A DNA stretch of 64,000 bases from Fabrea salina. Lineage: Eukaryota; Ciliophora; Heterotrichea; Heterotrichida; Fabreidae. Below the pieces are notes generated by a model. The model worked only from the letters and a program-made list of their open reading frames with translations. It made no database searches and was not told the DNA's origin. The position numbers were made by a program, and so were the translations under genes. The DNA lies in the NCBI GenBank assembly GCA_022984795.1, contig JALIHJ010000061.1, positions 1 through 64,000 on the forward strand. Reading direction: 5' to 3'. Within the stretch, counting starts at the first letter, position 1. Each line of letters starts with the position of its first letter. Positions 8,878 through 17,628 of the stretch are shown one piece after another.

Positions 8878-9726
8878 TTAAGTTTTAATACAACTTGGTT
8901 TCCACTTTTGTGCTCCTTCAAAGCCTCCTTTTGCTTGTTTGTAGTCCTCTGTGGCTTTGTGCACCTCTGAGTAAGTTCTTCCAAAGAAGTTGTGCAACTT
9001 AACTAGCACGGTGTCAAAAGGCTGCCCTGCTGCCAGAGTAAAGCTTGCACTTTGTTCTTTGGTTTCTACCTTCAAAAGGCTGTCCCATCTTGTCAGTATA
9101 GAAACTTCTCCTTGTTTTAGCTCGTCTGACTCCACGTAGACTTTTCCTTTTTTCAGGTATAAAAGTGCATTCCAGCCTTTTTGAATTGCTTGTTCAAAGT
9201 AACTTCCAGGCTGCATTTCAACGTTTACAAGCAAGACAGGAGTTGTGTGTTGTGGTATAGTAGTTACTTTTGAGCCTTTCTGGACAACTTCTTTAGAAGT
9301 ATGGTAACTTAACTCAGGCTCTAATTGGCAGTAACTAGTTTCTAAAAGAACCCAAGCTTGGAGACCCCTAGCAAATCTAGATTGCTCTGCAAAAACTATT
9401 CCTTTTCCACTAGTAATCCACTCCACGCTTCCTCTGCTTAAATTACTGCAGTGTCCTTTGAAACTTTCATGTTCTAAACTTCCCCTTTCCACATAAGTAA
9501 CTATGCCTAAGCACTTATGAGAATGCTTTTGAAAGTCCATGCTTGAGTTAAAGTAACTAAGTTTCACGAAAGGATCAAAAAACTCTTCAACAATACTTAC
9601 TGCTTCTTCAGAGGCTTTAGGTTTGTAAATCTTTGTTAAACGTCTAAATGTTTTGTGCTCAAAGTACTCACAAAAATACAAACTTGCAACCAGAACTACC
9701 AAACTGGCAGTCACTAAGTCTCTCAT
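8878..9726 (-). CDS. Pirin-like cupin with N-terminal membrane anchor
   Basis: 282 residues. Pirin family landmarks run in order: FDPFVKL, HSH at 68-70, GIVTYVERGSLEHES, GSVEWITSGKGIV, then a C-terminal cupin half with the shortened LAAGQPF...LVKLHNFFG pattern. Pirins are iron cupins acting as quercetinase or redox sensors. Two metal ligands are kept (H68, H70) and so is E114 (of the HxE pair), but the third His is Phe112 (GIVFAE in place of GIVHSE). An N-terminal hydrophobic helix (residues 4-20) suggests a signal anchor, which is not usual for nuclear/cytosolic pirin. Its start codon is only 2 nt from the divergent bL36 start. Confidence 0.88.
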   Translation of the reverse strand: MRDLVTASLVVLVASLYFCEYFEHKTFRRLTKIYKPKASEEAVSIVEEFFDPFVKLSYFNSSMDFQKHSHKCLGIVTYVERGSLEHESFKGHCSNLSRGSVEWITSGKGIVFAEQSRFARGLQAWVLLETSYCQLEPELSYHTSKEVVQKGSKVTTIPQHTTPVLLVNVEMQPGSYFEQAIQKGWNALLYLKKGKVYVESDELKQGEVSILTRWDSLLKVETKEQSASFTLAAGQPFDTVLVKLHNFFGRTYSEVHKATEDYKQAKGGFEGAQKWKPSCIKT

Positions 9727-9731
9727 AAATG
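9724..9731. promoter_or_regulatory. Divergent start codons 2 nt apart
   Basis: CAT (pirin start, minus strand) and ATG (bL36, plus strand) are separated by AA only. Any promoter for either gene must lie within the other gene's coding sequence, and both leaders must be almost absent or overlap antisense. This is a direct sequence observation; transcription start sites are unknown. Confidence 0.6.
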
Positions 9732-9947
9732 AAAATAGTAAGTGCTTTGAAGAAAAGGTGTGAAGCTTGCAAGATAGTGCGCAGGAAGAAAAGACTCTAC
9801 GTGAAGTGTGAACTGAACCCTAGGCACAAACAAAGACAAGGCTTCTCAACTATGTGGCAATCAGCAATGCCAGCAGACTACATTGAAGCAATAGGCGGCT
9901 ACCAGGCTTTAGTTATGAACGCTTATTACTCTAATCTTATAAGATAA
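9729..9947 (+). CDS. Mitochondrial ribosomal protein bL36m
   Basis: 72 residues. The first 37 match bacterial-type L36: [20 protein letters not shown] with PRHKQRQG, giving the C-x2-C-x12-C plus His zinc-binding pattern. The family is an organellar or bacterial large-subunit protein, so in a ciliate this is the nuclear-encoded mitochondrial form. A C-terminal extension (about 35 residues) goes beyond the bacterial length, as often seen in mitochondrial versions. No separate targeting presequence precedes the L36 core, which begins at residue 1. ATG context is CATAAATG. Confidence 0.92.
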   Translation: MKIVSALKKRCEACKIVRRKKRLYVKCELNPRHKQRQGFSTMWQSAMPADYIEAIGGYQALVMNAYYSNLIR

Positions 9948-9952
9948 CAGGT

Positions 9953-10291
9953 TTATCCTTTTAAACTGGCTTCTTTAAGTTGGTTTTCAAGGTCCTCAAT
10001 GATAGAGTCGCATTTGTCGAGCTCGTCTCCTTTTTCATTGATCCAAGCTTCCAATTCCATCAACCGACTTTTCAAAGCTTGATTTTCTTCTAGTGTTTCA
10101 CGCAAAGCTTCTTTTAATTCTTTTATGTATTCTAGTTTTTCTTTACACGAAACACAGTCTGCTTCTTCAACAACTTCGTAAGATTCATCAGTAGTATCTG
10201 CGTTTTCTTTTCTTTCTTGGTTAGTTTTGGACTCTGTTGAGTCTAAGTCAGTTACAGTGCAGCAACTGGAACGTGATCTTCTAGATGACAT
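9953..10291 (-). CDS. Small coiled-coil protein
   Basis: 112 residues. Residues 1-40 are Ser/Thr/Asp-rich and disordered with an Arg/Ser start. From about 45 a CVSC pair leads into a continuous coiled coil (YIKELKEALRETLEENQALK...DLENQLKEAS). No known family is recognised. The stop lies 5 nt from the convergent bL36 stop. The 41-nt gap to the upstream EEP gene shows no 15-nt intron pattern that would join the two. Confidence 0.6.
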   Translation of the reverse strand: MSSRRSRSSCCTVTDLDSTESKTNQERKENADTTDESYEVVEEADCVSCKEKLEYIKELKEALRETLEENQALKSRLMELEAWINEKGDELDKCDSIIEDLENQLKEASLKG

Positions 10292-10332
10292 TTTTCCCGG
10301 TAATTATAAACCCCTCTAATTACTTTCTTGTA

Positions 10333-11067
10333 TTAACTTATTAGTACTTTTGTAAAAATAGGGAAATGGTCACTTGCGCATAAGTCTCCTGACCCAATGC
10401 TGTAAAGAACTTCTCCGTTTGTAACTTTGCAGTTTTTAACCCAAATGTAGTCAAAACACCCGTGCTTATCTAGGTCTGCGTGAGTTCCAAACAGTCCGCT
10501 CGGACAGGTAAGTGCGGGCTCTACTCCCTGAGATTCTTTTAAAGCTGAATTAAAGTACTCAGACATGAGGCTGTAGGCTGGAGACCCAGGTATAAAGTTA
10601 AAGTCGCCTGTAACAATCACACACTTCTCCATACAAGGTCTAAGCCACTCTACTAGTTGCTGGACTTGCTCTACTCTAGTGGATTCGTTTAAGTTGTCTA
10701 AGTGCGTATTTATGAACCAAAACTCATTTCCTTGCTTTTCTAGTAAAAGCTTATGGGCAATTCTTAACTTAGAATTGTAAACTAAAGTATCTTCTTCTAT
10801 GACTCTAAAGTTCTTTTCCAACAAAACAGCATTTCCATCAATTCTGAAGTTAGGTTCTGTGTCCTTGAGTTTAGGATCAGGAAGAAAGCTTATTTTCAGT
10901 TCATAGCTTTCTAAACTTAGAACTTCTGAGTTTCCTGAAAAGTTCACTTCTTGGAGTCCTATTAAGTCGGCCTTCAATGAACTAATTGCTTCTTGAAGAA
11001 TATGCTTTCTTTCTTCGTACCTGCAACTTGTATTGAGTATGTTGAAACTGGCTACCTTCACTTCCAT
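10333..11067 (-). CDS. Endonuclease/exonuclease/phosphatase family hydrolase
   Basis: About 244 residues from the preferred start. All signature motifs are intact: ASFNIL near the N-terminus, GLQEVNF, INTHLDN, VIVTGDFNF, and DYIWV...SDHFPI at the end. Magnesium-dependent cleavage of phosphodiester or phosphomonoester bonds is expected; the compact form resembles TDP2/sphingomyelinase/CCR4-type members but the substrate cannot be told. The first possible ATG (11085) lies inside the end of the upstream membrane-protein gene; the second Met (11067), after TAATAATTTA, avoids that overlap and starts right at the domain, so it is preferred. It is a useful active comparison for the degenerate EEP frame at 1403. 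Confidence 0.88.
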   Translation of the reverse strand: MEVKVASFNILNTSCRYEERKHILQEAISSLKADLIGLQEVNFSGNSEVLSLESYELKISFLPDPKLKDTEPNFRIDGNAVLLEKNFRVIEEDTLVYNSKLRIAHKLLLEKQGNEFWFINTHLDNLNESTRVEQVQQLVEWLRPCMEKCVIVTGDFNFIPGSPAYSLMSEYFNSALKESQGVEPALTCPSGLFGTHADLDKHGCFDYIWVKNCKVTNGEVLYSIGSGDLCASDHFPIFTKVLIS

Positions 11068-11074
11068 TAAATTA

Positions 11075-11893
11075 TTAGTGCTCATAATATTTAGCTATTT
11101 TCCGAAGCAATTGGCAACTGAACCTCATTTTAGTGGTTTTTAAATTATCGTAAACGTACAAAAACACAGCTAGTTTTTGGGAACTAGGCACACTGAACTC
11201 CTTAAGAACCCTTTTGGTGTGCTTTCTTTTGTTTATAATGTTTACTAAGCAAAAGGTTTTGATCTTCTGGGCATGCTTCAAAGGAATCAGTACAAATACT
11301 ACCAAAAAGAGCGGCAAAACAGTTAAAAAACCTAACCCAAATATCATAATAAAGTAATAGTCCTCTTCAGGAACTACAGGATGGTCCTTAAGCAAAACCT
11401 CAACATAGGGTTTTGGATACTCAGTTACTTCTAAGACTCCTTTGTCTTCATTGTTTATCCACCACCTGCACTTTACAGACTGCTTAACTCTTAAGTTGTT
11501 TTTGTAAGGGCCGCACAGCCATCTAGGCAGTATCAGGTGGCTTTCTTCAAACTGGTCAAAGTTCCAGTTTTCGTAAGAATCGTACTCGTAAGGGTACACC
11601 TTGTTAGCAGAGCTTTCGCTGTAGTTATCGTCAAAGTGCGAAGACTCACAAGAATAACCAGTTACATAACTGCCCTTTACTCTTAAGCCAAGTTTGTATT
11701 CCAGGTATTTATGCTCCACTCTAGTGCTAAACACTGTTTCTCGGACCCCTAGTACTTGACATTCGGCCTTTTCCCAATCCCTAGATAAAAAAGGGTGCAG
11801 AAATCTGAAGTAACAAAAACCCCAGAAGGCACAACCGAACACAGAGCACAAACTTAAAGCAATCCCCAAAATTCTATAGATCTTTCTGCTCAT
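11075..11893 (-). CDS. Two-span membrane protein of unknown function
   Basis: 272 residues. A hydrophobic helix near the N-terminus (about 5-30: ILGIALSLCSVFGCAFWGF) and another at about 190-215 (FIMIFGLGFLTVLPLFLVVF) flank a 150-residue beta-rich, Tyr/Ser-rich lumenal part. The order (span, WEKAECQVLG..., KQSVKCRWWINNEDKG, span) faintly recalls DUF3592-type membrane proteins, but I cannot confirm it. The start is taken at the ATG after ATAATAAAA (11893), since upstream frame sequence overlaps the carboxypeptidase stop. A short basic tail follows the second span. Confidence 0.7.
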   Translation of the reverse strand: MSRKIYRILGIALSLCSVFGCAFWGFCYFRFLHPFLSRDWEKAECQVLGVRETVFSTRVEHKYLEYKLGLRVKGSYVTGYSCESSHFDDNYSESSANKVYPYEYDSYENWNFDQFEESHLILPRWLCGPYKNNLRVKQSVKCRWWINNEDKGVLEVTEYPKPYVEVLLKDHPVVPEEDYYFIMIFGLGFLTVLPLFLVVFVLIPLKHAQKIKTFCLVNIINKRKHTKRVLKEFSVPSSQKLAVFLYVYDNLKTTKMRFSCQLLRKIAKYYEH

Positions 11894-11904
11894 TTTTATT
11901 ATAC

Positions 11905-13203
11905 TTAATCCCAAGGCCGGTTCTCAATAAACCGAGTAACCATATCCCTGGCGTGCACAGGCTGGTCGTGAGGCACCATATGCCCTGACTTAAGCACTAA
12001 GACAAATCTCAGGTTGTTGTAGTCCATAGTATAACCTGCAATTTCGTTGTCAAACTTCCAAACCTTCCTTACACTGTTTAAAAAGTGTTCAGTATGCTTC
12101 CAGTCAATGTCAGCAATGGTTTCCCTAGTCCCTACAGAGTTAACAATAAGGTCGTCTTGTCCATTGTAAAACATCACTTTAATGTTGTCGAGAATGTAGG
12201 GAAACAGTGGAGACATTGAAGTCATTATGTCTGCGTAAAAGGCTTTGTAAACATCCTGGTTGCATTCAACCCAGTTTACATTTTTGGGAACGTGCAGCAT
12301 TTCTTTGGTGGACTCTAGGTTAAGCCATTCCGGGAACTTGCCCAGGTCATAGTTCTTTTTGTAAACTCTCATGTTCAGCACATTGATTCCTCCTGCGTAC
12401 TCACTGATCAAGTTAAAGGTTCTTTCCATAACTGGTTCTGCTTCAGCCAACCTTCCTGCGTTGAGTAATGAGATCACCTGAGTTTGGATTTCTTCAATTA
12501 TGCCTTTTTCGTCTGAGTTGATCAGTCCTGTATTGAAGGCATACTCAGCGTAGTACTGACTCTGCACATAGGCGTTTACAAGTGGGTCTCCTAAAGCCAC
12601 TCCTTTCAAAGGAAGCTTTACCCTTCCAGTTACGTTGGAAGCTTGGTTTTCCATTAAGACCTTATGCGCAATTCCAGGAATCCAGTGGCCAGCATAACTT
12701 TCTCCAAATATGAACCAGTCCCTAGCAGCCCAACTAGGGTACTTCTTGGCGAGTTTTTGCAAAAAGTAGTAAAGGTAGTCGCTGGAGCCCTGAGTAGTAT
12801 TTCTGTAGTCAGAAAAAGATCCAGCAAAGGAGTATCCTGACCCGTACGGATAGTCAATAGTCATTACATGGAACTTTTCTGTCCAGGTGTAGTTGTTTGC
12901 GACAGGCATCATGTTTTCATTGATGTAAAAGGGACCTATGTTTTCGAAAAGCATCCCCGTCTCTCCAGAACACCCTGGCCCTCCTTGGAGCCAAATGATT
13001 AGGGGCCTTGAGTCAGTGGTTATGTTGCCGTTCAAGCACTCGAACAGCCAATAGAACATAGAAGACCCTGATAATTCGTTCAGAACTATCTCTCCTGAGT
13101 AACCGCTCCACTTTTCGAGCTGCCAAGGCCCGTCAGTGTCTGCTCTTACACCTGAAAGCATGATCACCAAGCTTACAAAGCAAAGTTCAAGTTTTCTCAC
13201 CAT
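11905..13203 (-). CDS. Serine carboxypeptidase (peptidase S10)
   Basis: 432 residues with an N-terminal signal peptide (LCFVSLVIMLSGVRA, cleavage near 21). S10 motifs are complete: WLQGGPGCSG (71-80, oxyanion region), GESYAG with catalytic Ser169, YNGQDDLIVN carrying the Asp at about 350, and SGHMVPHDQP carrying the catalytic His near 410. It removes C-terminal residues of peptides at acidic pH, so a lysosomal/phagosomal or secreted role is expected in a phagotrophic ciliate. The ATG follows TTATAA directly (TTATAAATG). Several NxT/NxS sequons are present. Confidence 0.95.
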   Translation of the reverse strand: MVRKLELCFVSLVIMLSGVRADTDGPWQLEKWSGYSGEIVLNELSGSSMFYWLFECLNGNITTDSRPLIIWLQGGPGCSGETGMLFENIGPFYINENMMPVANNYTWTEKFHVMTIDYPYGSGYSFAGSFSDYRNTTQGSSDYLYYFLQKLAKKYPSWAARDWFIFGESYAGHWIPGIAHKVLMENQASNVTGRVKLPLKGVALGDPLVNAYVQSQYYAEYAFNTGLINSDEKGIIEEIQTQVISLLNAGRLAEAEPVMERTFNLISEYAGGINVLNMRVYKKNYDLGKFPEWLNLESTKEMLHVPKNVNWVECNQDVYKAFYADIMTSMSPLFPYILDNIKVMFYNGQDDLIVNSVGTRETIADIDWKHTEHFLNSVRKVWKFDNEIAGYTMDYNNLRFVLVLKSGHMVPHDQPVHARDMVTRFIENRPWD

Positions 13204-13269
13204 TTATAAGTATTTAGCTGACCTAAGATTTTAGAGAGTTTAACGATTCCATTTGTAATTTAACTGTTA

Positions 13270-14496
13270 ATGAATAGTGTTGAAATTATACCAAAGAGGC
13301 TATATTGGGTCACAGGAAAGACTCCCCCACGCAACAAGCCTTGTTCTTCCTTCATCTGCATAGACAACGTAAGGGTTACTTAGGAGCTGAATTACGAAGC
13401 CTACGATCAAGATTTTGGTCCTTTGAATCTAGCTACGACTTACAGGTTTGTCAAGCAACTAGAACGACTTTTACAGGATCCCCGCTACTCGGACTACTCT
13501 ATATACCACTACACTTCCACAAACTACGCTAAGTGTGCAAACGCAGCTTACCTCATGGGAGCCTTCCAAGTAATTGTGCTTGGCAAAACAGCTAGTGAAG
13601 CTTGGGAGCCTTTTTCCAAACAAGAATTTGTTGCCTTTAGGGATGCAAGTGCAGGTCCTTGTTTTTACGACTGTACAATACTGCACTGCCTTAAAGGGTT
13701 AGAAAGAGCTATACAGCTTGGATGGTTTGATTACAGAAGTTTTAATTACGTTGAGTACGAACACAACGAAAAACTCGAGTACGGAGACATGAACTGGATA
13801 ATTCCAGGAAAGTTACTTGCTTTCAGTTGTCCTTCTTCAGTTAAGATAGACGGTGAGTACATGCCTGAAGATTACATTTCCAAGTTCAGGTACATGGGAG
13901 TCACTGCTGTCATTAGACTCAACGAACAAACCTACGAAGAAACTCGGTTTACTAAACACGGAATCAAACACCACGACCTGTTTTTCATTGACGGAAGTTG
14001 TCCCAGCGACGAAGTTGTAGCTAGGTTCCTTAAAATAATAGCCAACGAAGCAGGGGCCGTAGCAGTCCACTGCAAAGCTGGACTGGGAAGAACAGGCACA
14101 CTCATTGGGTGCTTTGCCATTAAGAACTACCACTTCCCAGCAGAGGACTTTATAGCCTGGGCTCGGATATGCCGTCCTGGAAGTATTTTAGGACCCCAAC
14201 AGCAATTTCTTTTAGAGTACGAAAAAAGAATTAGGTACAATAAACACAAAAGACTCAGCGAAGTCGCTAAATGCTTTTCTGACATCGACAAGCACAAAAT
14301 GGTGTTTGGTGATAACGGCCAGTCACAACGGCTTTTATCTGCTAAAAAAATTAACCAGAAAGTTTTGAGACCCCGCACTCCTTCTGAACAAAGACCTGGA
14401 ACTCCACAGAAGTTAGTTGCTAAACAGCCTAAATTCATTAGGAAGTCTCTTGATGCATGTGCAACTAGTCTTCCTTTTACAAAAGCTAATAATTAA
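13270..14496 (+). CDS. CDC14: CDC14 dual-specificity protein phosphatase (one 15-nt intron)
   Basis: Exons 13270-13368 and 13384-14496 give 403 residues. Exon 1 ends in SFICIDN and exon 2 continues ELNYEAYDQDFGPLNLA, which restores the CDC14 N-terminal domain (family pattern F-x-IDNELxY...FGPLNLA). The core motif VHCKAGLGRTG holds the nucleophile Cys263; FRDASAGPC and FNYVEYEHNEKLEYGDMNWI are further CDC14 landmarks. It reverses CDK phosphorylation, and in ciliates is tied to mitosis and basal bodies. The tail after about 300 is basic and disordered. Without the intron the first 33 codons would be lost. Confidence 0.95.
13369..13383 (+). other. 15-nt intron in CDC14
   Basis: GTAAGGGTTACTTAG, phase 0. 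Its removal deletes an in-frame TAG and joins two parts of the conserved CDC14 N-terminus (CIDN|ELNY). It has A at position 10, as do the other six introns. Confidence 0.93.
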
Positions 14497-14502
14497 ATTT
14501 TG

Positions 14503-15459
14503 TTAATTTTCAGAACAGTTTTCAGTGTCAAGGTTAACTTCAACTTGAGGAGACTGTAGAACAAGCAACTGCTGGTCGGACAAAACCAAAGAGGGGTCAA
14601 ACCTACTGTAGCTTCTTTTCCAGCAGCTTTTCTTGACCTTTTCTTTGTCCTTCTTAACCACTTGCTTAGTAGTTCTTCCAGAAAAGATTAGTGAAAAATG
14701 AAATAAGCACAAAAAGCTCAAAAGTAAAGTAGTAATTAAGCACACTGTGGCAATTACCACAACAATTGTTATGACTACTGATTTTTGGCGAATAACAGAC
14801 TCATCAGAAGCATCTACTCCTGGATCGTAGAAAAAATAAAACCCAATACCAACTAACTGCATAACTCCCAAAAACACAAAGTGCACCACCATGCCTATGA
14901 AAAAAAGGTAGTTGCGCTTGCCAATGCAGTTGTTTACATAAGGACAGTGGTGGTCAAAGTCCTCTACGCAGTTATCACAGGAGTAGCAATGGTGGGCAAG
15001 AGGAGGCCTGTAGATTTCGCAGGTAGTGCAAAACTTAGAGTTTCTGTTGTTTTCTTCAAACATAAGCGTCCCAGAGAACTCCTCAGTAAAGTTTCCCAAA
15101 GCAATCAAAAGCTTTTTCCTAGGAATAATTCCAGGTTCAGTTAGAGTTGTAAGTAGGAACAACACTATAGATACCAAATGGAAGTAAACAGTAAAAATCA
15201 GAATCCAAGGGCTTACGTGGTTCCAGATGTACTTGGATATTGCTAAAAGGTACACACTGGGAAGTAAAACAGCAACAATAACCGTAAAGATCAAGTGGTA
15301 GTTGTCTTTTTTAGGCCCTGTCATGAATTTTCCTTTGCACAGAAACCGGTTGTTTCCTTCCCAAAACTCCCATAACTGTTTTTGAGAGCAAATTTGGGAC
15401 TCTGGGCTGTTTTCCACACTTCTGTTTGGGTTTTCCGGAGAGTCAGTTCCAACACTCAT
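14503..15459 (-). CDS. DHHC palmitoyltransferase
   Basis: 318 residues, four membrane spans in the usual 2+2 order with the zinc-binding DHHC cysteine-rich domain between them: [20 protein letters not shown] followed by [17 protein letters not shown] at about residues 160-180. The DHHC Cys forms the acyl-enzyme in S-palmitoylation. Cytosolic N- and C-tails are charged; the C-tail has a [14 protein letters not shown] cluster. Order and length match animal and plant ZDHHC enzymes, substrate unknown. The first ATG (TTATAATAATG context) gives a full-length protein. Convergent with CDC14, stops 6 nt apart. Confidence 0.93.
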   Translation of the reverse strand: MSVGTDSPENPNRSVENSPESQICSQKQLWEFWEGNNRFLCKGKFMTGPKKDNYHLIFTVIVAVLLPSVYLLAISKYIWNHVSPWILIFTVYFHLVSIVLFLLTTLTEPGIIPRKKLLIALGNFTEEFSGTLMFEENNRNSKFCTTCEIYRPPLAHHCYSCDNCVEDFDHHCPYVNNCIGKRNYLFFIGMVVHFVFLGVMQLVGIGFYFFYDPGVDASDESVIRQKSVVITIVVVIATVCLITTLLLSFLCLFHFSLIFSGRTTKQVVKKDKEKVKKSCWKRSYSRFDPSLVLSDQQLLVLQSPQVEVNLDTENCSEN

Positions 15460-15548
15460 TATTATAATTATTCTCTAGTAAAGATGATTTCATTATGCTA
15501 AAAGACCTAATTGTATGAATAATGCCGTATCCATAATTAATACTCAAA

Positions 15549-16544
15549 ATGCAAACAGACCAAGAAGCCCAGGATATCGCTTTGCCTTTTAACGAAGTTG
15601 ATAAGCTCCAGGCTATGGGAATCAACGCAGCTGACATTAACAAACTTAAGTCAGCAGGACTCTGCACAGTGCTTGGAGTCCTCATGACTTCTAGAAAGGA
15701 CCTTATAGGCATCAAAGGACTTTCAGAAGGCAAAGTAGATAAAATCCTAGAAGCTGCTGCTAAAATAGAATCAGCTAACTTTATATCCGGAGTAGAACTG
15801 CGCTTTAAAAGAGAAATGATCTTTAAGCTCAGCACTGGCAGTTCAAGTCTGGATCAGCTTTTAGGCGGGGGCATAGAGTCCATGTCCATAACTGAAGCTT
15901 TTGGGGAGTTCCGTTCAGGAAAAACCCAGTTAGCGCTTACTTTTTGCGTAACAGCACAGCTGCCTAGGTCCATGGGAGGCGGAATGGGCAAAGTAGCTTA
16001 CATAGACACAGAGGGGTCTTTTAGGCCAGAGCGTCTAGCCCAAATAGCAGTGAGGTTTGGAGTGGATCCTTCACAGGTTTTAGAAAATGTACTCTACGCA
16101 AGGGCTTACACAGTAGAACACCAGTTCCAACTGCTCACTTTAATAGCCGCTAAAATGACTGAGGAGCCCTTTGCACTTATAGTAGTGGACTCAATCATGG
16201 CTTTGTTCCGAGTAGACTACTCAGGAAGAGGAGAGCTCAGTGAAAGGCAGCAGGTGCTAGGAAGGATGCTTAGCCGTTTGTTGAAAATAGCTGAGCAGTT
16301 TAACATTGCTGTGTTTTTGACCAACCAAGTGCAGGCAGATCCAAGTGGAGGAGTGAGTTTCGTTCCAGACCCCAAGAAGCCAGTAGGAGGGCACATACTT
16401 GCGCATGCAAGCACTACTAGACTTTACCTTAGAAAAGGCAGAGGAGATAACCGAATATGCAAAATCTACGACTCTCCCTGCTTGCCTGAAACAGAAGCTA
16501 CCTTTTCAATAGGGGAAGGAGGTATAGATGAACCCAAAGATTAG
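15549..16544 (+). CDS. DMC1: Meiotic recombinase DMC1
   Basis: 331 residues. N-terminal helix-hairpin-helix (about 15-75), Walker A GEFRSGKT (119-126), Walker [13 protein letters not shown], the L1/ATPase motif [10 protein letters not shown] and the L2 region ending [26 protein letters not shown] rather than GGNIIAHAST separates DMC1 from RAD51. It forms filaments on single-stranded DNA and catalyses interhomologue strand exchange in meiosis (conjugation). The only unusual point is FRSGKT where FRTGKT is common. Together with MSH5 at 29.5 kb it marks a sexual species. Confidence 0.95.
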   Translation: MQTDQEAQDIALPFNEVDKLQAMGINAADINKLKSAGLCTVLGVLMTSRKDLIGIKGLSEGKVDKILEAAAKIESANFISGVELRFKREMIFKLSTGSSSLDQLLGGGIESMSITEAFGEFRSGKTQLALTFCVTAQLPRSMGGGMGKVAYIDTEGSFRPERLAQIAVRFGVDPSQVLENVLYARAYTVEHQFQLLTLIAAKMTEEPFALIVVDSIMALFRVDYSGRGELSERQQVLGRMLSRLLKIAEQFNIAVFLTNQVQADPSGGVSFVPDPKKPVGGHILAHASTTRLYLRKGRGDNRICKIYDSPCLPETEATFSIGEGGIDEPKD

Positions 16545-16559
16545 TTCGTTTTAATATAA

Positions 16560-17624
16560 ATGGGAAATTGTATTCTAAAAGTGGATGAAAACGACGCTTC
16601 CACTACTTTGACTAAACAGCAATTCACTTATCTCTACCCTATTGGAAAAGGAGGGTTCGGCAAAGTTTGGAAAGTTACCCACAGAAAACTAAGACAGCAA
16701 TTAGCAATGAAAGAAATGTCTAAGGCTAGGATTGTTTCAAAAAGGTCAGTCAACTCTGTGATGAATGAAAGAAGAATCCTAGCTATGGTAAGGCACCCAC
16801 TGATAGTGAATATGCACTATGCTTTGCAAGATAAGCATAACTTGTACTTAGCTATGGATCTTAAATCAGGCGGAGACCTCCGTTACCATATTTCAAGAAA
16901 AAAAACTTTCACGGAAGCCCAGTGTAAGTTTTTAATAGCTTGCTTGATATCATCGCTGGACTACTTGCATACCAACAACATAATCCATAGAGACATCAAG
17001 CCTGAAAACTTAGTGCTTGACAACCGCGGCTACCTTCATATCACCGATTTTGGAATTGCTCGCATTTGGCAGCCTGAAAACGCACATGAAACTTCAGGAA
17101 CACCAGGGTACATGGCACCTGAAGTTCTGTGCAGAAACAATCATGGTTTTGCTGTAGATTACTTTGCAGTAGGAGTTATTGCGTACGAACTTATGATGGG
17201 GAGAAGACCTTATACTGGAAGAACCCGAAAAGAAATCAGGGACTCTATTTTGGCAAGACAAGTTCAGCTTTCCCGAACAGAGATTCCAGGAGGCTGGTCC
17301 CCTGAAGCAGTGGACTTTATAAACAAACTAATCCAAAGAAAACCCAACAACAGACTAGGAGTTAACGGTCCCAAAGAAGTCAAAGAGCATGTGTGGCTCA
17401 GGGACTTTCCTTGGAGCAGACTTTTGGAAAAAAAACTAGAAACTCCATTTTCACCCTTGAACGGAGACAACTTTGATTCAAGACACGTAAGGAACGAATG
17501 GAAAGACGAAGCTGCACTAGCTGGAATCTCGGAAGCTTCTTACTCCAACTTGTTCCAGGGTTACTTTTTCGATGGGAACCAAAACATCATTTTTAAAAAT
17601 AGGCCTACTGTAGTAGATAAATAG
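16560..17624 (+). CDS. AGC-type protein kinase, STK32/YANK-like, N-myristoylated
   Basis: 354 residues. MGNC at the start is a strong myristoylation plus palmitoylation signal. Kinase motifs: GKGGFGKV (29-36), catalytic Lys51 (AMKEM), HRDIKPEN with Asp145, DFG at 163-165, and GTPGYMAPE. The compact size, the IGKGGFGKV loop, the RHPLIVNMHYALQD pattern and the C-terminal TPFSPLNGDNFD stretch fit the STK32 (YANK) group best. It lies 15 nt downstream of DMC1 on the same strand, in an ATATAAATG start context. Substrates are unknown. Confidence 0.9.
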   Translation: MGNCILKVDENDASTTLTKQQFTYLYPIGKGGFGKVWKVTHRKLRQQLAMKEMSKARIVSKRSVNSVMNERRILAMVRHPLIVNMHYALQDKHNLYLAMDLKSGGDLRYHISRKKTFTEAQCKFLIACLISSLDYLHTNNIIHRDIKPENLVLDNRGYLHITDFGIARIWQPENAHETSGTPGYMAPEVLCRNNHGFAVDYFAVGVIAYELMMGRRPYTGRTRKEIRDSILARQVQLSRTEIPGGWSPEAVDFINKLIQRKPNNRLGVNGPKEVKEHVWLRDFPWSRLLEKKLETPFSPLNGDNFDSRHVRNEWKDEAALAGISEASYSNLFQGYFFDGNQNIIFKNRPTVVDK

Positions 17625-17628
17625 CTTG

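Noticed and set aside
11068-11085. First ATG of the intact EEP gene
   Set aside because: It lies inside the end of the upstream membrane gene; the second Met starts right at the domain.
16925-16939. 15-mer GTAAGTTTTTAATAG inside the STK32-like kinase
   Set aside because: Position 10 is T, and its five codons (KFLIA) are needed to keep the length of the kinase helix; it is coding.
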